Assembly: GCA_002360945.1 (NCBI GenBank)
Contig: DERO01000008.1
Location: forward strand, 1 to 64,000
Length of the DNA: 64,000 bases
Reading direction: 5' to 3'
Source: Leclercia adecarboxylata
GTDB taxonomy: Bacteria; Pseudomonadota; Gammaproteobacteria; Enterobacterales; Enterobacteriaceae
In this document: in pieces, positions 44,976 to 53,008 of the stretch
Numbering within the stretch: position 1 is the first letter of the stretch
Layout: every line of letters begins with the position of its first letter
The notes under the pieces: generated by a model
Seen by the model: only the letters and a program-made list of their open reading frames with translations
The model's database searches: none
What the model was told of the DNA's origin: nothing
Made by a program: the position numbers and the translations under genes

Positions 44976-45461
44976 TAAGTACCTCATGAGTTAATTCTTA
45001 TAACCTTATCAAAGTTTATGGTGTGAATGAATGCGTAGGTTCTCTTTTTCCAAAAATAATTCCTTCTTCATTATCCATTTCCTTACCCCAGCCATACGCG
45101 CAAATCAAGACTGTATGGTATGTCTTAATGGATAACAAGCCTCGATGAAAAGGCTCTGGTGATGACTGCGATTAATCAGTTTCTACATATGTAAATTTGG
45201 CTGGAAAGATAATCATCACACAATGTGTGTTGTGTTTTAAACTGAATGCTTAAAACAAAGATCTTTCTTACGGAAGTTATAGAAAGTTGCTAGGTATACG
45301 AGGGCATAATGTGGACAATATCCCTAGTCCTTAGTTTCCATAAAATGTTGTTCTTATGTAGAAACCTATAGGTTTATGTAATTCGTAATTAATTGACTGT
45401 ACAATATATGTTGGGATGAGTTGCTTACAGGCACTAGTAATGCTCAGTGCATATCCGCCTC
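44976..45461. other. AT-rich intergenic region between ATPase and recombinase operon
   Basis: 486 bp without a gene. It contains a perfect 14-bp palindrome AAACCTATAGGTTT (45362-45375) and CACACAATGTGTG near 45220. It probably holds the ATPase promoter and perhaps an operator. Confidence 0.5.
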
Positions 45462-45893
45462 TTAACTCTTCGTGGTGGGTTCTTTTGTTGATGGCATCGG
45501 TTTCATGAGATCCACTTTTTTGAGGCCCGCAAGCGACGCATTGTAGACGATTCTGTTGAAAGCCTCGGCCAGTTTCGAATTGAATGCCCTAAGCTCCTCA
45601 ATCTCTTTTTCCAATCGTGAAATGCGCTCCGCACCTTCTTTGATGGTCTTAGGACGAGGATAGTTGGTGACCTGCGTCAACTCACGGCGAACAATCTCTT
45701 TCTTCGCTTGATACGCCAGTTTTATGGTAGGTTTTTTATTGAGAGCCTGACGCGTGGGAGGGGTCGGCCAATTCAGGATTTCTTGTGCGCCCAGGCATAT
45801 CGTGCGCCAGTCGAGCTTGTGCAACTTACTATCCCAGGCATGGATCATTCGACAGATCTCGCGAGTCTGTTGGTCTGTGATTACTTTTGGCAT
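45462..45893 (-). CDS. gmtX: Small coiled-coil island protein, GmtX-like
   Basis: A 143-residue protein. It has a basic N-terminal half (MPKVITDQQTREICRMIHAWDSKLHKLDWRTICLGAQEI, TRQALNKKPTIKLAYQAKKEIVRREL) and a coiled coil at ~90-118 (AERISRLEKEIEELRAFNSKLAEAF). It follows three tyrosine recombinases and so resembles the small third protein of Gamma-Mobile-Trio islands (GmtX) or TnpC of Tn554. AGGAAG precedes the ATG at 45893; an earlier in-frame ATG at 45938 would overlap the previous gene. It is probably a DNA-binding accessory or target-site factor. Confidence 0.65.
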   Translation of the reverse strand: MPKVITDQQTREICRMIHAWDSKLHKLDWRTICLGAQEILNWPTPPTRQALNKKPTIKLAYQAKKEIVRRELTQVTNYPRPKTIKEGAERISRLEKEIEELRAFNSKLAEAFNRIVYNASLAGLKKVDLMKPMPSTKEPTTKS

Positions 45894-45907
45894 ATGTGTG
45901 CTTCCTA

Positions 45908-47986
45908 TCAGGCTTTGCCTGCAAGCATGTTCAGGCATTCAATCAGGTCTTGACCGTATTCAATGACCAGCTGTTGCTTATCGAGCAGTTCTACTCCGGC
46001 CTCTTCTACTTTTTTGGCCACTAGTTCTGACTCGTGGCTAAAGTCAGTACCCTTCACCTGGATAGGTGAGCCGTCCGGAATATCTGGGTTTTCCATGATC
46101 TTGACAAGTTCGACCAAGCGAGCGATTTGCGGCTCGGCCTTGGCGAGCCACAGCCCACCAGAACGTTCTCCGCTAGAGATAGCTCTCTCAGCTGCTTCCC
46201 GCGTGCTTAACATGTGTCTCAAGTCATCTTTGATTGCCTCCAGGGCAATTTTATCCCCTTTGCATGCGAGCAATTCACTGCAATTAGTACAGTCTGCAAA
46301 TTTAATGCAGGGGCCGACTCGCCAATTACGCCGACAGATTCCATAGCGGCTGCGATGGTAGGGGCCCATACCATATTTCTCCGCTTCCTCTTCGGTGACA
46401 GGAGCCAGCGTCTGGTGCTCCTGCTTTGTGCCGTGGATGGTGTCGGCGCGATCACGGTGTTGCTCTGGGGATTCGTGCAAATAGGTACGAGTTTGTTGGA
46501 TAGACGCGCGACTACTCCATTCGGTGATAGCTTCAATCGACATACCTCCTTGCTTGGCCAAACGGTTCACAAAGTGCCGAAGGCTATGCGAGTTCAGCCT
46601 CATAGGCTCAATACCATGTTTGGTAAAGAAACACATGAAGCGCTGGTTTTTGCTAGCTCCCTCCACGGCGCCGTTGATTCGATTTCGATAGTGGTTGGAG
46701 GTAAACGGGGCGAGCAATACTGGGCTCGTACTTGACCGCGTACCAAGTTGTAGGCGTCTAAAGCACATAAGCGATTCGCTCATCTTGAGCGGTGTCTGGT
46801 CGCCGAAAGGCTTTTCTTGATACGGGAAATATGGGTTATGTTTTTGGTGCTGGGTCAGGATAATTTGCCACAAAAGGTCCAGTGTAAATCCTTTCAGTGT
46901 GAAGTTACCTGTGCACCTTTTGAGGAAGCTCCCGCACGCACTTGAATGCGTGAACCCAAGTGCTTGCGTTACTTGATCAGGTGTCAGTAGCTGGTCATTA
47001 GGTACTGCTGGACAGTTAGCATGTCGATAGAACGTTGTTGGTTTGGACTCCATGTATAGAGCAAGACGCCGGCCTTCCTCGGTAATATCAAGCAACCGAT
47101 CCACAGCCTCCTGAGCAACTTCGCCCATCGTCGCAGGAACGGGCTTGCGTGTATAGCTCCGAGTCTTTGGCACGTAATAGGCAAGGTAACGCTGGAGGGT
47201 ACCACTCTTGTCGTGGTCAGATCTCAGACAATAGGTGCGCAAATGTAGTGTTTCTCCAATACGCATGGGTGCAGAAAGCAGCAAGGCAGTAATGGATGTA
47301 ACCATAATATCGCTGTCGTCCAACTGAGATAGTGGTTTGCTGAAGATATCTGCAATACTTAGGAACGCATCTTGATTTGCGACTTTCCTAAGCTTGACGG
47401 CCGCTAGGGCATGCCCTCCCTTTAACTTTTCATAGGATTGGCTGCCGACGTAAGGGTTTTGCCATAGAAATACTTCGGCAGTGACTATTAACTTCTCGGA
47501 GAGCAGTATCAGAATCTGCAGTAATGATTGAACGGCGTATTGCCTGTTGCTGTAATTAATGAGCAACTGCGTGGCCCGCTGGAAATGACGCTTATGGAGT
47601 TGAGTGATGTCTGGAGTTAGCATGTCCTCTACAAGCGCCTGCTCCAGGGCTCTGAAAGCCTGTAGTTCACGCGTCATGTTGCGATGTGGCTTTATTGAAT
47701 GCCGATAGCGTAAATACGCCTTCAGCACGCCCATAAGGGCGGGGTGAATAAGCTGATCTGGGCTAGGTTTTACTGATGGATGAAGTTTGGTATTGGCATG
47801 GTTTGTAAAACGTATACGTGATTTGCGACAGCTATCAGGCCAAGTGCTGGCGTCCCAATAGAAGTTTTGATTGTCAGCCCACAACGTGAGTTCATCACGG
47901 CAGTAGGCTACGAACTGCTCGAGGTTCGTGGCGGGGCTGAGTTCGGGAGTCGGGTTGAAGCTGACGAGTTTAAGATTGGTGGCCAT
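45908..47986 (-). CDS. gmtZ: Tyrosine recombinase, GmtZ-like integrase
   Basis: A 692-residue integrase. The catalytic domain shows the first Arg in APMRIGETLHLR, the HxxR box in HSLRHFVNRLA, and the nucleophile Tyr in SSRASIQQTRTYLH, within about residues 240-520. The C-terminal extension has a Cys-rich cluster (CRRNWRVGPCIKFADCTNCSELLAC) that may bind zinc. The length fits GmtZ of Gamma-Mobile-Trio islands, from memory. Its ATG overlaps the previous stop (TAATG), so the recombinases are translationally coupled. It is richer in GC than its neighbours. Confidence 0.72.
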   Translation of the reverse strand: MATNLKLVSFNPTPELSPATNLEQFVAYCRDELTLWADNQNFYWDASTWPDSCRKSRIRFTNHANTKLHPSVKPSPDQLIHPALMGVLKAYLRYRHSIKPHRNMTRELQAFRALEQALVEDMLTPDITQLHKRHFQRATQLLINYSNRQYAVQSLLQILILLSEKLIVTAEVFLWQNPYVGSQSYEKLKGGHALAAVKLRKVANQDAFLSIADIFSKPLSQLDDSDIMVTSITALLLSAPMRIGETLHLRTYCLRSDHDKSGTLQRYLAYYVPKTRSYTRKPVPATMGEVAQEAVDRLLDITEEGRRLALYMESKPTTFYRHANCPAVPNDQLLTPDQVTQALGFTHSSACGSFLKRCTGNFTLKGFTLDLLWQIILTQHQKHNPYFPYQEKPFGDQTPLKMSESLMCFRRLQLGTRSSTSPVLLAPFTSNHYRNRINGAVEGASKNQRFMCFFTKHGIEPMRLNSHSLRHFVNRLAKQGGMSIEAITEWSSRASIQQTRTYLHESPEQHRDRADTIHGTKQEHQTLAPVTEEEAEKYGMGPYHRSRYGICRRNWRVGPCIKFADCTNCSELLACKGDKIALEAIKDDLRHMLSTREAAERAISSGERSGGLWLAKAEPQIARLVELVKIMENPDIPDGSPIQVKGTDFSHESELVAKKVEEAGVELLDKQQLVIEYGQDLIECLNMLAGKA

Positions 47987-49728
47987 TATTGCTCTTCTCG
48001 CTTGGCTTTACACAGGGCAATACACCGCTCGACGGCCCGAATGTCATCTGAGAGGTCTATTGGGACGAGGAGATTCCGCATGCTCCCGGAGGATTTTATG
48101 AATAAGGTATTTTCCTGGGCCTGGCGGTATTTAAGGACGTTCAGAACTTCTTCGTGCGGTGCGTCAGCAAGGGGCTCAAAATTCCTGCAACGATAGCAGG
48201 GGATCGGGATTGAGTTTGTCGCACAAAAGCTGAACTTCCCACAGCGGCCTAAATAATGTAGCTCCCCCTCGTTTGCCAGTTCCAGACGTTTAAGGGACTC
48301 ATGGGGGAAAGTTGACTCCGCGTCAGTTGTGATTATTATTCCCGTGAATGCCTGAGCAATGGGGGTAAGCATAGGAGCAAGCTGTGCATCAATTCGCCGA
48401 GCTTCTTCGGCTGGATCGCTGTAATATGAATTAAGTGCTTCATCGGTGGTATGGCCAAGCCAATGTGATAAAATCACGCGTGGTACACTTTGTCGCGCAA
48501 GTTGGCGAATACGGGTATGACGAAGCCGAATAGCATTTACTTTAATGGGATGGCCTGTTCTGACACTCAAGGGAAGAACTGGAACCTTAATTGGCTTTCT
48601 ATTGGACTGACTATATATTGTCAGGTCGCGTCTGAAGCTGATCGTGCCGCCGATAGAATTGTCTCTTAAATGAAAAAGCTCGTCGTCTAGATTGCTAATA
48701 GGATCTAAGTTAAGAGTGTCTTTCAGGATCTTGCATGCCCTTTGTATTCTGTTTGAAGTCGTAAATACTGGCAGTAACTGGACTTGTTTAACAGTTAGTT
48801 TCTGATGAATAATTTTTTCAAAACATTCTTGAATTTTTTTTCGCTGAATTTTAAGAATAGACCAGAGATGGCCGGCGATAGGGTGTGTCTCAAATTTACC
48901 CCCTCTGAACTCCTTTTCGACAAACTTTTCCTTCACTGATGGAAAATTAATTTCATTTTCGGAATGCTCAGCAATGTCTTTTTCAGCACACGATCTTAGA
49001 TCGGAAAATTTTAATCTTTGTAGTTGGCAGGGGCGTCTGGCGTATTGCAAGGAGAGAAGGCGTATCAGAGCCGTTTGTTGATCGCCTGTAGCATCATAAT
49101 GTGACCATGTAATTTGAAGAAGGCCGTCATATTCTTCGTCGGTGAGCCAGCTTTTTTCAGGATCGTCAGAGTTTACATTGTCGGATTTGAAGCTGGGCAA
49201 CGCGACTTGAGCGAGTAAGTTGAGAGCGTCTAGTGATACAATTTCTTGCGCAGGGACATACCTCTCTCTCCAATATTGTAAGAATAATCGTATTTGTCTT
49301 CTTGCCTTGCGAAATGATTTATTCTCAAGGTTTTTAGCCACCCAGTTGACATCAATTTTACTTGTGGGATGGGTTTTAGCGCATGTACGCATCACGCATA
49401 TCATAGCAATCAGTGTCCCCACCCCTATTTGCCCATCTTCCCTATATTGAAGCACAGTCTGCTTGAATGAGTTTTTGGTTTGCAGCGAAAAACCGTCCAG
49501 TAGATAAGAGCAATTAGTGTTAGTGGTGGAATGCTCATGACTGACGAGCTTGTTTTGATCCCAAAAAAGCCTAGAGGTCGGAGTCGCAGTTGCGTCCAAG
49601 TCAATGGCTAGCTGAGAGTCTAAATTATTTGCCATCTTTTTATTGGTTTTGACACTGTTCATTCCTGCATCCAATGTTACGTAGGCTTTCTCATCTTCTG
49701 GATTAATCGAGGCCAATTGATTATTCAT
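47986..49728 (-). CDS. Tyrosine site-specific recombinase (second integrase of the operon)
   Basis: A 580-residue recombinase. The catalytic segments are YARRPCQLQRLKFSDL (first Arg), IRLRHTRIRQLA (second Arg; the usual preceding His is not evident), SHWLGHTT (His) and LNSYYSD (Tyr). A Cys-rich segment near the C-terminus (CGKFSFCATNSIPIPCYRCRNFEP) may bind zinc. It is coupled between the 410-aa and 692-aa recombinases and is AT-rich relative to the latter. Multi-recombinase operons of this kind act together, as in Tn554 and RIT elements. Confidence 0.75.
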   Translation of the reverse strand: MNNQLASINPEDEKAYVTLDAGMNSVKTNKKMANNLDSQLAIDLDATATPTSRLFWDQNKLVSHEHSTTNTNCSYLLDGFSLQTKNSFKQTVLQYREDGQIGVGTLIAMICVMRTCAKTHPTSKIDVNWVAKNLENKSFRKARRQIRLFLQYWRERYVPAQEIVSLDALNLLAQVALPSFKSDNVNSDDPEKSWLTDEEYDGLLQITWSHYDATGDQQTALIRLLSLQYARRPCQLQRLKFSDLRSCAEKDIAEHSENEINFPSVKEKFVEKEFRGGKFETHPIAGHLWSILKIQRKKIQECFEKIIHQKLTVKQVQLLPVFTTSNRIQRACKILKDTLNLDPISNLDDELFHLRDNSIGGTISFRRDLTIYSQSNRKPIKVPVLPLSVRTGHPIKVNAIRLRHTRIRQLARQSVPRVILSHWLGHTTDEALNSYYSDPAEEARRIDAQLAPMLTPIAQAFTGIIITTDAESTFPHESLKRLELANEGELHYLGRCGKFSFCATNSIPIPCYRCRNFEPLADAPHEEVLNVLKYRQAQENTLFIKSSGSMRNLLVPIDLSDDIRAVERCIALCKAKREEQ

Positions 49729-49729
49729 G

Positions 49730-50962
49730 CTATTTTCTCGGTCGCGCTGTGTCGTCAGCTATTTTTCTGCCGAGCAGCATGGTTTTTTCGCGTCGGTTGC
49801 GTTGGTTGTAGATTTTAGCCATTGATGAGCCGGGAACCCAGCCCATTTGCTGTTCTCTTATTTCCGCTTCTTCGATTTCGGATATTCCGAGCGTTTCTAC
49901 CTTCTGGGAGAATCGGTAGTTCCAGTCGTGACGGAATGCATGAGGATGGCATTCTTTCAGGATTGGATATTTTTCTTTGATTTGTTTGAACGCAGAATTG
50001 AAGCCGTTAACGGATATGGCGCTGCCTTGAGTCTTTCCTGAACGATGTACGCAGAAAATGAAAGACTCATGGGTAAGGCCGATATTGTTTAGTTCCGCCC
50101 TGTAATGCGTTATATAATCAATAATTTGAGACTCTAAGGCAGCCGAAATGGAAACATCACGACCCTGTGTTTTGGCTACAGGCTGGTTCGCTCGTAGATC
50201 AAATTCGTCGCCATGATTTTTCTCGATTGAAAGATATGCTCCTTCTCCACCGCTGGCCTCAACAAAGCTTTTCAATTTCAATGAAAGTAGCTCGCCTCGT
50301 CTCATTCCTGTTTCGTAGAGAATTCTGAGCATGACAACATTACGTAGCTGTACACCTTTTTTAGCATATTCAATGATACCCCCGTGGTTGGCAGTAAAAT
50401 CTTGAAAAGGAGTACTGAAGAGCGTTAATAGTTGCGCCCTTGCAAGCTCGGATATTTTCTCATCGAGAGTTTTCTGGTGTTTCTTGGCTTTGGAATCCAG
50501 GCGCCTACGTGTTTTCAAAGCGAGTCTGGAGTTTTGTTCTTCAACTAACTTTCGAACGTTCGAGTTGTTGCGGTTTGGTAGTAACTCATCAGTGAGCCAG
50601 GCAATATATTTGCAAATACTTGACCAGTAGCCGTTGAATTTTCTGGAACTAACTACATCTCCTCTTTTTCCATTTCGACGAGAGCGTGCATGGGCTGCAA
50701 GATCATCGATTTCAAAGGGAGTCATAAGCTCACCACAAATCAGCTTCTCTTCGAGATCAAGCTTTCGATCTCGCTCCCACTCAATGAGACGCTGAATACC
50801 ACTTAGGATGGTGACTTGAGTCTGGTGGGTTGCATTGTCTCTCACCTGCCTAGAGATGAAGGCGCAGGGGTAAAATAAGGGCACCCCAGGCGCGGCGGGA
50901 CTAAAGAGAAGAGAAAAACGCTCACCGTTATGGGATATATAAGATTTCAGAGAAAATTTCAT
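49730..50962 (-). CDS. gmtY: Tyrosine recombinase, GmtY-like
   Basis: A 410-residue recombinase and first gene of the operon. The N-terminal SAM-like core-binding domain is followed by a catalytic domain with Arg in YETGMRRGELLSL (~225), HAFRHDWNY (~345), a Trp in the third His position (MGWVPGSS), and Tyr in MAKIYNQ. Size and place at the island edge next to the target gene fit GmtY of Gamma-Mobile-Trio islands. The start lies 121 bp from the rebuilt dnaQ start, transcribed away from it. The next gene begins 1 nt after its stop. Confidence 0.72.
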   Translation of the reverse strand: MKFSLKSYISHNGERFSLLFSPAAPGVPLFYPCAFISRQVRDNATHQTQVTILSGIQRLIEWERDRKLDLEEKLICGELMTPFEIDDLAAHARSRRNGKRGDVVSSRKFNGYWSSICKYIAWLTDELLPNRNNSNVRKLVEEQNSRLALKTRRRLDSKAKKHQKTLDEKISELARAQLLTLFSTPFQDFTANHGGIIEYAKKGVQLRNVVMLRILYETGMRRGELLSLKLKSFVEASGGEGAYLSIEKNHGDEFDLRANQPVAKTQGRDVSISAALESQIIDYITHYRAELNNIGLTHESFIFCVHRSGKTQGSAISVNGFNSAFKQIKEKYPILKECHPHAFRHDWNYRFSQKVETLGISEIEEAEIREQQMGWVPGSSMAKIYNQRNRREKTMLLGRKIADDTARPRK

Positions 50963-51008
50963 GTTTACATTATTCCCGGTGTATTAGAGGGAAGATGCAG
51001 TGTTTACA
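50963..51008. repeat. Two GTTTACA motifs at the island right end
   Basis: GTTTACAT occurs at 50963-50970 and 51002-51009, both next to the recombinase start. ATTATGTAAAC on the minus strand here equals a segment of the left end (8878-8888), so part of the two ends is inverted-repeated. Confidence 0.55.
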
Positions 51009-51023
51009 TAATATTTCACAGTG

Positions 51024-51052
51024 TTGGAGTAGGTATACCACCGTGATACACT
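51024..51052 (+). promoter_or_regulatory. Island-supplied promoter for dnaQ
   Basis: A -35 TTGGAG (51024-51029), 17-bp spacer and -10 TACACT (51047-51052) lie about 25 nt before the AGGA ribosome-binding site at 51073-51076 and the dnaQ ATG at 51084. GGTATACC, an 8-bp palindrome, sits in the spacer and may be an operator. The native dnaQ promoter is at the far end of the island. Confidence 0.6.
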
Positions 51053-51083
51053 AAAATCAGTAAGAGTTGGTCAGGATTGCGTT

Positions 51084-51821
51084 ATGGTTAACAAATTAGG
51101 TACTGATCGAGTCGTTGTCCTCGATACCGAAACCACGGGTATGAACCAGATCGGTGCTCACTATGAAGGGCACAAGATCATCGAGATCGGTGCGGTAGAG
51201 GTGATCAACCGTCGTCTTACCGGCAATAACTTCCACGTCTACCTGAAGCCAGACCGGCTGGTGGACCCGGAAGCCTTTGGCGTTCACGGTATCGCAGATG
51301 AATTCTTGCTGGATAAACCCACCTTTGCCGACGTCGCCGATGAATTCATCGACTACATCAAAGGCGGCGAGCTGGTCATCCATAACGCCTCGTTTGATAT
51401 CGGCTTTATGGATTATGAATTCAGCAAGCTCAACCGCGGCCTGCCGAAGACCGATACCTTCTGTAAAGTCACCGACAGTCTGGCGATGGCGAGAAGGATG
51501 TTCCCCGGCAAGCGTAACAGCCTCGATGCGTTGTGCTCGCGCTATGAAATAGACAACAGCAAACGAACGCTGCACGGGGCATTACTCGATGCCCAGATCC
51601 TGGCCGATGTCTACCTGATCATGACGGGTGGCCAGACAGCCCTGGCCTTTAATGCCGATAACGATTCGCAGCAGCAGGTCGGGGAGGGCGAAATCCAGCG
51701 CATTATTCGTCAGTCCAGTGCGTTACGCGTTATTCTCGCCAGCGATGAAGAGCTGCTGGCTCATGAATCACGTCTCGATCTGGTGCAAAAGAAGGGCGGA
51801 AGCTGCCTCTGGCGCGGTTAA
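51084..51821 (+). CDS. dnaQ: DNA polymerase III epsilon subunit (proofreading 3'-5' exonuclease), rebuilt N-terminus
   Basis: A 245-residue DEDDh exonuclease that proofreads for the replicative polymerase. Exo I is DTETTG (D14, E16), Exo II has VIHNASFDIGFMD, and Exo III has HGALLDAQ. The C-terminus LVQKKGGSCLWRG is the polymerase-binding end. From VLDTETTG onwards it matches E. coli DnaQ, but the first 12 residues (MVNKLGTDRVVV) replace the usual MSTAITRQIV and make it two residues longer. The new start, ribosome-binding site and promoter come from the island. The catalytic residues are intact, so proofreading should persist. Confidence 0.95.
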   Translation: MVNKLGTDRVVVLDTETTGMNQIGAHYEGHKIIEIGAVEVINRRLTGNNFHVYLKPDRLVDPEAFGVHGIADEFLLDKPTFADVADEFIDYIKGGELVIHNASFDIGFMDYEFSKLNRGLPKTDTFCKVTDSLAMARRMFPGKRNSLDALCSRYEIDNSKRTLHGALLDAQILADVYLIMTGGQTALAFNADNDSQQQVGEGEIQRIIRQSSALRVILASDEELLAHESRLDLVQKKGGSCLWRG

Positions 51822-51896
51822 ACGCGGTGGGAATGCTGGTAAAATAACCGTTTGGATCGTTTTTGCAGCAAACGATTCAAAAGCAGAGAAAAAGCA

Positions 51897-51925
51897 TTGA
51901 CGGGATCGGAGGCAAAACGTAATAT
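51897..51925 (+). promoter_or_regulatory. aspV promoter
   Basis: A -35 TTGACG (51897-51902), 17-bp spacer and -10 TAATAT (51920-51925) are followed by a GC-containing discriminator, about 26 nt before the tRNA; this is typical of a growth-rate-controlled tRNA promoter. Confidence 0.75.
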
Positions 51926-51951
51926 CTGCCTCGTTCCCAAGGGAACACAGC

Positions 51952-52028
51952 GGAGCGGTAGTTCAGTCGGTTAGAATACCTGCCTGTCACGCAGGGGGTC
52001 GCGGGTTCGAGTCCCGTCCGTTCCGCCA
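51952..52028 (+). tRNA. aspV: tRNA-Asp (GTC)
   Basis: A 77-nt tRNA with encoded CCA and anticodon GTC, identical to aspU at 66-142. It follows dnaQ as in E. coli. Confidence 0.97.
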
Positions 52029-52037
52029 CTATTCAGA

Positions 52038-52075
52038 AGGCCTGAATCAGCAATGATTCAGGCCTTTCTCATTTT
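52038..52075 (+). terminator. aspV terminator
   Basis: A 12-bp perfect stem AGGCCTGAATCA/TGATTCAGGCCT with a GCAA loop and a T-rich tail. Confidence 0.88.
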
Positions 52076-52092
52076 ATCGTGCTGCTGATTTG

Positions 52093-52122
52093 GCCGGGCA
52101 AGCAGCGCTGGTGCCGCCCGGC
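52093..52122. repeat. REP-like palindrome downstream of yafV
   Basis: GCCGGGC/GCCCGGC separated by 16 nt in the gap between aspV and the yafV stop. It resembles a REP-type extragenic palindrome or a yafV terminator without T run. Confidence 0.45.
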
Positions 52123-52128
52123 AGATGT

Positions 52129-52899
52129 TTAGTTGATGCTAAACGGATCCGCATCCTGCCAGGCAGGAAACTTCTCCCGATACTCTCTCAGAGCCGTCAA
52201 CGACAGCTCGGCGTCAATGCGCGTCGCATGGTGCGGGTCTGCGGTGGCAATGATCTCCCCCTGCGGGTTAATCACCCGGCTGTCACCGCGATAGTGATGC
52301 CCGTTGCCGTCAGTACCGACCCGGTTGCAGCCTGCTACATAAGCCTGGTTCTCAATCGCTCGTGCGGTCAGCAGCGCCTGCCAGTGCAGCGAGCGTGGGG
52401 CTGGCCAGTTAGCGACATACAGCGCCAGGTCATAATCGTTACGGTTACGCGACCATACCGGGAAGCGCAGGTCGTAACAGACTAACGGCAGAATGCGCCA
52501 GCCGCGCCACTCAAACACCAGCCGCTCGTTACCCGCTTCATAATGCTGGTGTTCATCCGCCATGCGGAACAGGTGGCGTTTATCGTAGAAATGCACTTTG
52601 CCCTCGGGCTCAACCAGCAGAAAGCGGTTAACCGGCCCGCGTTCCGTCTGCAGCGCGGCGCTCCCGGCGATTAACGCCTGGGTTTGCTGGGCTCTGGCCT
52701 GCATCCAGGCGACCACATCTTCCTGCGGCAGGGACTGTTTTGCCGCTTCCATGGCAAACCCGGTGGTGAACATTTCCGGCAGGATAATGATATCGCGCCC
52801 GGCGATCCCCTCCAGCTGACGATCAAAATGGCGCAGGTTGGCGGGGCCATCCATCCACACCAGCGGTTGTTGCAAAAGCGTAATCTTCAAACCAGGCAC
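52129..52899 (-). CDS. yafV: Nitrilase-family omega-amidase YafV
   Basis: A 256-residue Nit2-like amidase that hydrolyses alpha-ketoglutaramate and similar omega-amides, a metabolite-repair role. The Glu-Lys-Cys triad is visible in LPEMFTTGF, YDKRHLF and LVCYDLRFP. A GTG start at 52899 (PGLKITLLQQP) with GGAG upstream gives the E. coli length; an in-frame ATG at 52932 is rejected. It is read in the same direction as fadE but separated from it by a terminator. Confidence 0.94.
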   Translation of the reverse strand: MPGLKITLLQQPLVWMDGPANLRHFDRQLEGIAGRDIIILPEMFTTGFAMEAAKQSLPQEDVVAWMQARAQQTQALIAGSAALQTERGPVNRFLLVEPEGKVHFYDKRHLFRMADEHQHYEAGNERLVFEWRGWRILPLVCYDLRFPVWSRNRNDYDLALYVANWPAPRSLHWQALLTARAIENQAYVAGCNRVGTDGNGHHYRGDSRVINPQGEIIATADPHHATRIDAELSLTALREYREKFPAWQDADPFSIN

Positions 52900-52965
52900 A
52901 GTAAGACTCCTCGAAGAACCACATTTTGACACTGTAGCACGACAATCAGAGAAACGGGTGGCAAT

Positions 52966-52994
52966 AAAAAACCCCGCACCAGGCGGGGTTTTTT
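52966..52994. terminator. Terminator between fadE and yafV
   Basis: Stem AACCCCGC/GCGGGGTT with T runs on both strands; it serves fadE, which ends at 53009. Confidence 0.9.
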
Positions 52995-53008
52995 AGCCCT
53001 GAAACAGG

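Larger units (their letters stand above)
8745..51110. mobile_element. ~42.4 kb genomic island inserted in the 5' end of dnaQ (Gamma-Mobile-Trio type)
   Basis: The island is bounded on the left by the truncated first codons of dnaQ and on the right by the recombinase operon and the rebuilt dnaQ start. Integration functions lie at the right end (45462-50962): three tyrosine recombinases and a small coiled-coil protein, which I match from memory to the Gamma-Mobile-Trio set GmtY, GmtZ and GmtX plus an extra integrase. Cargo includes a putative defence helicase module, a P-type ATPase with SPFH proteins, an alkylsulfatase, a giant autotransporter, an envelope operon, regulators and a P-loop ATPase. 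Exact ends are uncertain by about 100 bp on the left and 20 bp on the right. Confidence 0.75.
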
